A stretch of 53,273 nt of DNA from Actinoplanes utahensis (GTDB lineage: Bacteria; Actinomycetota; Actinomycetes; Mycobacteriales; Micromonosporaceae): contig NZ_BOMZ01000009.1 of NCBI RefSeq assembly GCF_016862455.1, forward strand, positions 1-53,273, written 5' to 3'. Numbering within the stretch: the first letter of the stretch is position 1; every line of letters starts with the position of its first letter. Shown here one piece after another: positions 1-6,314 of this stretch. The position numbers and the translations under genes are program-made. The notes under the pieces were generated by a model. It searched no databases. It saw only the letters and a program-made list of their open reading frames with translations, and was not told where the DNA came from.

Positions 1-173
1 CCTTGTGGGACCGGCCCCGCCATCGGCAGTGGCCCGGTTTTCCGAGTGCACCTGACGCCGCAGACGACGTTAGGGCATGTGGATCAGGGGGCCATAGCGC
101 CCCCCGGCGGAGGTGATCACGCTCTCACTGTTCGCCGGCCCGACCGCTATCGATCACCCTGCGCAACCGGGAC
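1..173. other. window edge, no gene recognised
   Basis: No convincing coding region is seen on either strand. A short GC-rich inverted repeat (GGGGGC at 87-92 with GCCCCC at 99-104) could be a weak terminator for the minus-strand gene that ends at 174, but the stem is only six base pairs. Confidence 0.4.
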
Positions 174-1085
174 TCAGAACAGCTCGGTACGCAGGTCGTG
201 CGCCCCGTCCGCACGGGTCGCCTCGTAGTACAGGCGCTGCCGCCCGTCCGGCAGCGCGACCAGGCTGAGGTACCGCAGGCCGTGCGGCTCGTGCGGGCTG
301 CCCAGCGGCTCCCGCTCCTCGGCGGTGAGCGGACCGAACGTGCCGTCCGGCAGGCGCACCCCGTGGGCCAGCCCGGTGCGTTCCTCCCAGTTCTCGCCGG
401 CGGTGGCGCGGCCGTCGTAGGAGGCGGTGATCCGGTCGCCCTCGACCACCACGGAGGAGATCCGCACGCCGCGGGCGTCCCACTCCCGCGCCCGGCCGGC
501 GAGGGCGGTCCGCACCCAGGTCCAGTGCACGCCGTCGGGGCTGGTCGCGTACTCGGTGGTCATCCGGTCGGCGTCGTCCCACGATTCGAGGGGGTGCACC
601 GACGCCCACAGGTGCCAGCCGTGCTCGTCGTGGTGCAGCACCGGGTCCTTGACGCCGACGGTCTCGTCGCCGGCCAGGACGGTGCGGGCCGGCGCGTTCT
701 CCAGGCCCTCCGGCGTGTCGGCCTCGAGCAGGTCGACTCGCCAGTGCTTGGTGCCGGGGGTGGCGGCGCTGACGTAGAGCCGCCACCGGCCCTCCGGCGT
801 GCGGACGAGCGCGGGCCGTTCGAGGGACTCGGCGCCGAAGCGGTCCTTGCCGATCTCGGCCACCACCGTGAAGCTGAGGCCGTCCGCCGAGCGGGCCACC
901 ACGTTGGCGATGCCGCGGCCGGCGCCGATCGGCAGTCGCAGCCGGTACGCCAGGTAGATGTGGCCGTCGGCGTGGACCGTGCTGGGGGCGCCGGACCAGG
1001 CTCCCGGCTCGGTGCCCGGCGGTTCCACCACCACGGTGGACTCCTCCCAGCCTGGCAGTGGCAGGGTGGTGGTTCCGGTGCTCAA
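174..1085 (-). CDS. beta-propeller glycosidase-like protein (GH43/GH32-type fold)
   Basis: A 303-residue protein with a TTG start preceded by a GGGAG Shine-Dalgarno five bases upstream. It has the blade repeats of five-bladed propeller glycosidases: '[19 protein letters not shown]' (about 29-47), '[19 protein letters not shown]' (about 90-108), '[18 protein letters not shown]' (about 144-161), and later SPDGVHW and [10 protein letters not shown] blades. There is no signal peptide, so it is probably cytoplasmic or leaves by another route. Catalytic carboxylates cannot be assigned from the sequence alone, and the substrate is unknown. It lies downstream of the sulfotransferase on the same strand but behind a very strong hairpin, so it may be separately transcribed. 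The fold assignment is moderately secure; the enzymatic activity is inferred. Confidence 0.7.
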   Translation of the reverse strand: MSTGTTTLPLPGWEESTVVVEPPGTEPGAWSGAPSTVHADGHIYLAYRLRLPIGAGRGIANVVARSADGLSFTVVAEIGKDRFGAESLERPALVRTPEGRWRLYVSAATPGTKHWRVDLLEADTPEGLENAPARTVLAGDETVGVKDPVLHHDEHGWHLWASVHPLESWDDADRMTTEYATSPDGVHWTWVRTALAGRAREWDARGVRISSVVVEGDRITASYDGRATAGENWEERTGLAHGVRLPDGTFGPLTAEEREPLGSPHEPHGLRYLSLVALPDGRQRLYYEATRADGAHDLRTELF

Positions 1086-1110
1086 AGCGGCTCCCTTCGG
1101 CGGTGGTGAT

Positions 1111-1167
1111 CCGGCTGGTTCTCCCTGCCGTCTCCCGGTCGGGGAGGCGGCACGGAGAACCAGCCGG
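1111..1167. terminator. long hairpin, probable bidirectional terminator
   Basis: Perfect 14-bp outer arms (CCGGCTGGTTCTCC at 1111-1124, GGAGAACCAGCCGG at 1154-1167) enclose a nested inner stem (GCCG and CTCCC pairing with GGGAG and CGGC). The total is about 25 paired positions with one mismatch, one wobble and a five-base loop. It lies between the sulfotransferase stop and the start of the downstream glycosidase-like gene. No long T-run follows, as is usual for actinobacterial terminators. Confidence 0.7.
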
Positions 1168-1211
1168 CCTTGGACCCGTCAAGTGTGCTACATCTATGGG
1201 AATTGTGGGCT

Positions 1212-2147
1212 TTACGCGGTCCTGGCGTGTCGGTCCAGGCTCAGCCAGTCGTCGTACCGTTGGCCGGTGACGTCCTGGAGCAGGGCGATGTCGTCGGCGA
1301 AGTACGGCAGCAGGGCGGCCCGCTCCTCCGGTGTCGTCACCGGACGGTTGCCCTTCTTGCGGTGCAGCAGGGTGAGCAGCGGGCCGCGGGCGGCCAGCCG
1401 CAACGGCACCGGGAAGTGGTGCCCGACGTCGCCACCGGCCCGGAGCAGGCCGCGCAGCACCCGGTTGAGCCCGTTGTCCTCGACGTAGTGCCGGTTCACG
1501 TTCTCCCTCGGGATCGACGTGAGCACACCGGTCCGCACACCGAGGAAGGCGCAGACCCGGTCCAGAGTCTCGGCCGGCCGGTCCTTGAGGTCGCGGTAGC
1601 GTAACAGAAGCACCTGCTCGCGGGAGAAGCGTTCAAAGAGGTGCTGAAGCTGCTTGCCGTAGAGGCCGAGTCCGATGTAGTGCCAGAAGTCGGCCCACTG
1701 CCGCGCCTTGCGGGACTCCTCGGCCCGGCAGGCGGCGAGGAAGTCGGCCTCCTCCTCGAGACCGGCCACCCACAGGTGGGTCCAGTTGGAGTGGGCGCGG
1801 TCGACCGGGTCGCGGAGCAGGATGATCAGCTTGACGTCCGGGATCAGGTTCCTGATCCGGTCGTGGGACTTCAGGTCGTACAGGTAGAACGGGGTGGCCT
1901 CGCCCTTGCGGGCGCCGGGCGGGGCCGGCGTGAACAGCTTCTCGTACTCCGGCCGCCGCCAGATGTGCTCCTGGTACGTCTGCACGTCGCCGGGGCCGCC
2001 CACGGTCGGCGGCGGGCCGTCGGAGAGGAAGAACTTCGGCTCCTTGACCGGCGGCAGGAACAGCTCGGGGTGCCCGACCAGCGCGGCGTGCAGGGCTGTG
2101 GTGCCGGCTTTGGGCACGCCCGCGATCAGAAAGTCGGGAAGTGACAT
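1212..2147 (-). CDS. PAPS-dependent sulfotransferase
   Basis: A 311-residue Sulfotransfer-family protein, which would transfer sulfate from PAPS to a hydroxyl or amino group of an acceptor. The 5'-phosphosulfate-binding loop is at the extreme N-terminus ('FLIAGVPKAGTTAL', Lys about 13), followed by a 'HPELFLPPVKEPKFF' segment typical of heparan-sulfate-like sulfotransferases. The 3'-phosphate-binding motif 'LLRDPVDRAHSNW' lies at about 110-122. Length is normal for a single-domain enzyme. The ATG follows GGGAG with a six-base spacer. No signal or membrane segment is seen, so it should act in the cytoplasm. Its place beside glycosyltransferases and a deacetylase suggests a glycan or glycolipid acceptor, but a small-molecule acceptor cannot be excluded. 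Confidence 0.88.
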   Translation of the reverse strand: MSLPDFLIAGVPKAGTTALHAALVGHPELFLPPVKEPKFFLSDGPPPTVGGPGDVQTYQEHIWRRPEYEKLFTPAPPGARKGEATPFYLYDLKSHDRIRNLIPDVKLIILLRDPVDRAHSNWTHLWVAGLEEEADFLAACRAEESRKARQWADFWHYIGLGLYGKQLQHLFERFSREQVLLLRYRDLKDRPAETLDRVCAFLGVRTGVLTSIPRENVNRHYVEDNGLNRVLRGLLRAGGDVGHHFPVPLRLAARGPLLTLLHRKKGNRPVTTPEERAALLPYFADDIALLQDVTGQRYDDWLSLDRHARTA

Positions 2148-2366
2148 GGGGATCTCCCTCGGCTCAAAGTGAGCTTAGCCTACAGATCCACTAGGATTTC
2201 GCAGCCGTCTGCTCACCTGGCGGACGCCCCGTTCCCGACCCGATGCCCGTTCCGGGCCGCACGGCCCGGGAAGAAGGAGCGAACCGGCCGGTGGCCGTTT
2301 CTGGCACCCGGCCGTTTCAGTCGATCACCGATCCCCCGATCCGTCAGCACGCCGGGGGAATCGTCG

Positions 2367-2531
2367 TCAACCGTTCGGCCGAGGTTTGATCAGACGCCGC
2401 CACCAGGCCTCGGCGGGCCGGAACCGGGGACAGCGGCCCGCCTCGCAAAGGGCGCATTCCGTCCCGGACCGGTAGTGCTCGTGTGCCTCGAACGGATGTC
2501 CGCAGCGGCACTGTCCGTTTCTCTCCGTCAT
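2367..2531 (-). CDS. small Cys/His-rich putative zinc-binding protein
   Basis: A 54-residue protein starting at the ATG at 2531. The spacing 'CRCGHPFEAHEHYRSGTECALC' then 'CPRF' gives five Cys and three His in a compact knuckle, which resembles a small conserved family I recall from actinobacteria with the pattern CxCGH...HEHYRxGxxCxxC. A longer in-frame extension upstream has no such composition and is unlikely to be coding. The Shine-Dalgarno is weak (GGTGCGG). Function is unknown; zinc binding is inferred from the Cys/His spacing. It ends in a basic, Trp-containing tail. Confidence 0.6.
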   Translation of the reverse strand: MTERNGQCRCGHPFEAHEHYRSGTECALCEAGRCPRFRPAEAWWRRLIKPRPNG

Positions 2532-2764
2532 CGCCGCACCGGCATCCGGGTCACCGACGGCTGCATCCGCGTTCTCACGGATCGATGGTAACGCCCACCG
2601 ATCGTGATCACGCACTGACACTGAGGCGATGCGCGAATGACAGACCGTAAATGTGGCGAACACGCAGTGCAATAAAGGAACTTGTCCACATTTGTCATGA
2701 TCGACTGTCGCCTTCTGCATTTGCCGGAGTCCCCGTCACCTGGCCCGATTCTGCCCGGTTGACC

Positions 2765-2779
2765 GTTACGCAACGTAAC
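2765..2779. promoter_or_regulatory. operator-like palindrome GTTACG-CAA-CGTAAC
   Basis: A perfect 6-bp inverted repeat with a 3-bp centre, immediately after a TTGACC hexamer (2759-2764). It looks like a binding site for a dimeric regulator about 100 bp upstream of the predicted promoter of the glycosyltransferase genes. The cognate protein is not identified. Confidence 0.4.
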
Positions 2780-2863
2780 GAATGTGGCCTTGATCGCGCG
2801 GGAACGCGTGGGAGCGTGTTCCATACACATACTGCGAGCTGCGTCTTTAATTCGGCTGTGATC

Positions 2864-2911
2864 TGAACTGTCCTCTTGAACTGTTGACGCTACGTAATCC
2901 GTTGCTAGGTT
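2864..2911 (+). promoter_or_regulatory. predicted promoter of the glycan operon with tandem TGAACTGT repeats
   Basis: TTGACG (2884-2889), a 16-bp spacer and TAGGTT (2906-2911) match a housekeeping-type -35/-10. Two exact TGAACTGT direct repeats (2864-2871 and 2877-2884), 13 bp apart, abut and overlap the -35, the usual position for an activator. The implied 5' leader is about 75 nt. Confidence 0.5.
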
Positions 2912-2994
2912 GATTGCCTGAAGCGAGCGGCTCCGCGATCCCGCTCCGGAAATCGCGTAACAGAGTCGTATTGCCGCCCCCGGAAGGGACCGAC

Positions 2995-3993
2995 ATGGAG
3001 CTTTCGCACTTGAATCCGAACACTGACAGTAATCGCCCTCAGTCACCGACAGTGAGCGTGGTGATCCCGACGCTGAACGAGGAGCGGAATCTGCCGCACG
3101 TGTTCGCGAAGCTCCCCGCGATGATCACGGAGGTCATCGTGGTCGACGGCGGGTCGAAGGACCGGACCGTCGAGGTGGCCCGCCGGCTCCGCCCGGACGC
3201 GGTGATCGTGCAGCAGACCCGCAAGGGCAAGGGCAACGCGCTGGCCTGCGGTTTCGCCGCCTGCACCGGCGACATCATCGTGATGATCGACGCCGACGGC
3301 TCGACCGACCCGGCCGAGATCCCGCTGTTCGTGAACAAGCTGATCAACGGCGACCACTTCGTGAAGGGCTCCCGGTTCAGCCACGGCGGCCACAGCCACG
3401 ACATCACCCGGCTGCGCAAGCTCGGCAACGACGGCCTCAACCTGGTGGTGAACGTCCTGTTCCGGACGCACTTCACCGACCTGTGCTACGGCTACAACGC
3501 CTTCTGGCGCGCGGTCGTGCCGGCCCTGGACCTGCCGGACGTGAAGCTCCCCCGCCCGTCGGACGGCCGGAAGCTCTGGGGCGACGGTTTCGAGATCGAA
3601 ACGATGATCAACATCCGCGCGGTCGCGGAGAAGCTGAAGGTCGGCGAGGTCGGCAGCACCGAGCACGAGCGGATCCACGGCGAGAGCAACCTCAACACCT
3701 TCCGTGACGGCTTCCGCGTGCTCCGCACCATCTTCAGCGAGTACGGCCGGATGCGGCGCCGCCGGGGCGCCGGCCTGCGCCCGTTCGTCGAGGGCCTCCA
3801 GGTCGGACCGGCCCGCGGCCTCAACCCGGTCCCGCCGCGGCACGCGGCCGACCCCCGCCGGGACGGCGGCCACCTGAACCGCGCCCGCCGCACCGACGAC
3901 ATCAACAAGATCCGTGCCCGGGAGCTGGACGACCTCGGCGGCCGGCCCACCCAGGACATCAACAAGCTTCGCAGCGGCCCCTCCGCCGACTGA
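2995..3993 (+). CDS. family 2 glycosyltransferase (dolichyl-phosphate mannosyltransferase-like)
   Basis: A 332-residue GT-A fold glycosyltransferase. The core begins with 'VSVVIPTLNEERNLPHV' (about 19-35), then 'VDGGSKDRT' and the metal/nucleotide-binding 'MIDADGSTD' (Asp about 99 and 101). Later comes 'DGFEIETMINIRA', typical of DPM1/GtrB-like enzymes that load a sugar onto a polyprenyl phosphate. The ATG at 2995 is chosen over an upstream TTG because GGAAGGG sits seven bases before it. The basic C-terminal tail (about 265-332) carries two similar 'DDINKIR/QDINKLR' segments and no membrane anchor. It is first in a plus-strand glycan operon, and the sugar donor is unknown. Confidence 0.9.
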   Translation: MELSHLNPNTDSNRPQSPTVSVVIPTLNEERNLPHVFAKLPAMITEVIVVDGGSKDRTVEVARRLRPDAVIVQQTRKGKGNALACGFAACTGDIIVMIDADGSTDPAEIPLFVNKLINGDHFVKGSRFSHGGHSHDITRLRKLGNDGLNLVVNVLFRTHFTDLCYGYNAFWRAVVPALDLPDVKLPRPSDGRKLWGDGFEIETMINIRAVAEKLKVGEVGSTEHERIHGESNLNTFRDGFRVLRTIFSEYGRMRRRRGAGLRPFVEGLQVGPARGLNPVPPRHAADPRRDGGHLNRARRTDDINKIRARELDDLGGRPTQDINKLRSGPSAD

Positions 3994-4025
3994 GCGCCCC
4001 TTCCGCCCCCAGGAGCACTCCCCTC

Positions 4026-4982
4026 GTGAACCACACCCCCCTCGCCACGACGATCGTCATCCCGACCTACTCCGAGGTCCGGTGGGATTACCTCACCCGG
4101 ACCCTGGCGTCGGCGCGCGCCCAGACGCACACCCCCGAAGAGATCGTCGTGGTGGTCGACCACAACCCGGCGATGTACGAGCGCATCCAGCGTGAGCTGC
4201 CCGGCGTCACGGTGCTGCGCAACGCGTACGCCCAGGGTGTCTCCGGCAACCGCAACACCGGCGCCTTCCACGCGAGGACGCCGCTGATCGCGTTCCTGGA
4301 CGACGACATCATCGCCGACCGGCACTGGCTGGCCCGGCAGATCGAGCCGTTCGCCGACCCGTCCGTGATCGGCACCGGCGGCGCGATCGAGCCGGCCTGG
4401 GAGGGCCCGGCTCCGAAGTGGATGCCCGCGGAGTTCCTCTGGGCGGTCGGTGGCTCGTACGCCGGCATGCCCACCCGGACCGCGCCCATCCGCAACGTGT
4501 GGTCGGCCAACATGATCGTCCGCAAGGACGTGTTCGAGGCGGCCGAGGGCTTCCGGGTCGGCTTCGGCAAGCTCGGCTCCCGCAACCGGCCCGAGGACAC
4601 CGACCTCTGCCTGCGGATGAGCCAGGTCAGCGGCGGCCGGTGGATGTACGTGCCGAGCGCCGTCATCCAGCACGAGGTCCCGCGGGAACGGGCCGGCTTC
4701 GGGTTCTTCGTGCGGCGCTGCTACGCCGAGGGCCGCGGCAAGGTCCAGATGGCCGGCCTGCACGAGAACGACGCGCTGGGCGCCGAGCGGAACTACCTGT
4801 GGTCGCTGCCCAAGGCGATGTTCCGCTACCTCGGCGCCGGCCTGACCGGCCGGGGCGCCGACAACTTCCTGCGGTCCGGCGGCGTGGTCGCCGGAGTCGC
4901 CGCCGCCGGTCTCGGTGGCGTCGTCGAGACCGTCAGCTCCCGGCGGCCCGGCCGCCGTACCCCCGTAGAGGTTGCCCCGTGA
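4026..4982 (+). CDS. family 2 glycosyltransferase
   Basis: A 318-residue GT2 enzyme starting at GTG after an AGGAG Shine-Dalgarno. Motifs in order: 'TIVIPTYSEVRWDYL' at the N-terminus, 'EEIVVVVDHN', a 'GVSGNRNTGAF' loop, the acidic 'FLDDDI' (about 90-95), and the acceptor-side 'RPEDTDLCLRM' (about 180-191), with ED probably the catalytic-base region. The hydrophobic tail near 'GGVVAGVAAAGLGGVV' may touch the membrane. It overlaps the next gene by GTGA, so the two are translationally coupled. Donor and acceptor sugars are unknown. Confidence 0.9.
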   Translation: MNHTPLATTIVIPTYSEVRWDYLTRTLASARAQTHTPEEIVVVVDHNPAMYERIQRELPGVTVLRNAYAQGVSGNRNTGAFHARTPLIAFLDDDIIADRHWLARQIEPFADPSVIGTGGAIEPAWEGPAPKWMPAEFLWAVGGSYAGMPTRTAPIRNVWSANMIVRKDVFEAAEGFRVGFGKLGSRNRPEDTDLCLRMSQVSGGRWMYVPSAVIQHEVPRERAGFGFFVRRCYAEGRGKVQMAGLHENDALGAERNYLWSLPKAMFRYLGAGLTGRGADNFLRSGGVVAGVAAAGLGGVVETVSSRRPGRRTPVEVAP

Positions 4983-6277
4983 CCGCGACTGTCCCCCCGC
5001 AGCTCGACGCGGAGAGCGACGTCCTGCCCGCCGTCGTCCTCGACCTGGAGATGTCCGGGGCGCTGCCGCCGGTCGGCGCGATCGCACCGGACGGCCGCCG
5101 GGTCCAGCAAGCGTGGGCGCTGGTCCGGGTGTTCACCGAACCGCTCGGCACCATCCTCGTCGACGTGCCGGAACGGGGTCTCGCCCCGGGCGACCTGGCC
5201 GCCGCGATCGACGCGGAGCTGGGCCATCTGGTCCGCCCGCGGCTGGCGGCGGCGGCCGGGGGCGGCGAGCCGGCCTTCCTCGCGGGCCGGCGCGCGGCGC
5301 TCGCCGCCGCGCCCGACATCACCGTGGTGGTCTGCACCCGGGAGCGGCCGGGCGCGCTCGCCCGCTGTCTGGACAGCCTGCTCACCCAGGTCTACCCGCC
5401 GGCCCGGATCCTGGTGGTGGACAACGCCCCGGTGACCGACGCGACCGCCGAGGTGGCCCGGTCGGCGGCCCGCCGCGGCCCGGTCGACTACCTCCGGGAG
5501 CCCACGGCGGGGCTGTCGTTCGCCCGGAACACCGCCGAGGCGGCGACCCGTGGCGAGATCGTCGCCTGGATCGACGACGACGAGCTCGCCGACCGGTACT
5601 GGCTGGCCGAGGTGGCCCGGGCGCTGGTGGAGAACCCGGACGCCGACGTCGTCTCCGGCGTGATCGTCCCGGCCGAGCTGGAGACCCGGGCGCAGATCTG
5701 GTTCGAGCAGTTCGGCGGGCACAGCAAGGGGCGCGGGTTCACGCCGGACACGTTCGGCCCGCACACCGCGCACCGGCAGAGCCCGCTCTACCCGCTGCCG
5801 CCGTTCGGCACCGGGGCGAACATGACCTTCCGGCCCGGCGTGATCGCCCGGATCGGCGGCTGGGACAACGCGCTCGGCGCCGGCACCCCGGCGATGGGCT
5901 CCGAGGACACCCTGGCCTTCACCAAGGTGCTGCTGGCCGGCGGGACGATCGTGTACCAGCCGACCGCGGTGACGCACCACTACCACCGGCGCGACTTCGC
6001 GGGCCTGCACAAGCAGATGGTGGGGTACGGGACGGGACTGACCGCCGCGTACACGAGCCTGGTTCTGGGCCGGCCGGGACTGCTCTGGCCGCTGATCAAG
6101 CTGGCGCCGACCGCGCTGCGCGACCTGACCGGATCGGACAGCCTGCGGGTGTCGACTCTGCAGGACGATTTCCCACGTGACCTGCTCACGGCCAACCGGC
6201 GGGGGATGATTGCCGGACCGGGCGCGTACCTGCGGGGGCGGCGCGCCGCCCGGGCGAAACTGCGCGCCTCCCGCTGA
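4979..6277 (+). CDS. family 2 glycosyltransferase with N-terminal extension
   Basis: A 432-residue protein whose GTG overlaps the stop of the previous gene by four bases. Residues about 1-110 form an N-terminal domain I do not recognise ('DLEMSGALPPV...VQQAWALVRVFTEPLGTI'). From about 115 a GT2 core follows: 'ITVVVCTRERPGALARCL', 'ILVVDNAP', 'GLSFARNTAEA', the acidic 'AWIDDDELADRYW' (about 196-208) and 'GSEDTLAFTKVLLAG' as the acceptor/base region. The C-terminus is basic ('LRGRRAARAKLRASR'). The extra N-terminal module may recruit a partner or a lipid acceptor; that is inference. It is the third GT2 in the run, so the product likely has at least a three-sugar repeat or primer. Confidence 0.88.
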   Translation: MTATVPPQLDAESDVLPAVVLDLEMSGALPPVGAIAPDGRRVQQAWALVRVFTEPLGTILVDVPERGLAPGDLAAAIDAELGHLVRPRLAAAAGGGEPAFLAGRRAALAAAPDITVVVCTRERPGALARCLDSLLTQVYPPARILVVDNAPVTDATAEVARSAARRGPVDYLREPTAGLSFARNTAEAATRGEIVAWIDDDELADRYWLAEVARALVENPDADVVSGVIVPAELETRAQIWFEQFGGHSKGRGFTPDTFGPHTAHRQSPLYPLPPFGTGANMTFRPGVIARIGGWDNALGAGTPAMGSEDTLAFTKVLLAGGTIVYQPTAVTHHYHRRDFAGLHKQMVGYGTGLTAAYTSLVLGRPGLLWPLIKLAPTALRDLTGSDSLRVSTLQDDFPRDLLTANRRGMIAGPGAYLRGRRAARAKLRASR

Positions 6278-6314
6278 AGACGTAACGCTCTGACCTGCTG
6301 TGGAGGCTCTTCTC

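Larger units (their letters stand above)
2532..2994. other. 463-bp relatively AT-rich intergenic regulatory region
   Basis: No gene is supported here. The stretch, particularly about 2590-2920, is clearly richer in A and T than the flanking genes. It holds a 15-bp palindrome, tandem 8-bp direct repeats and a good promoter for the glycosyltransferase operon (listed separately). Confidence 0.6.

Noticed and set aside
87..104. GGGGGC/GCCCCC inverted repeat as a terminator
   Set aside because: Six-bp stem in GC-rich DNA is weak evidence; mentioned only in the edge region.
2651..2866. Small plus-strand open frame in the AT-rich gap
   Set aside because: No ribosome site, no recognizable composition or motif and it covers regulatory-looking repeats.
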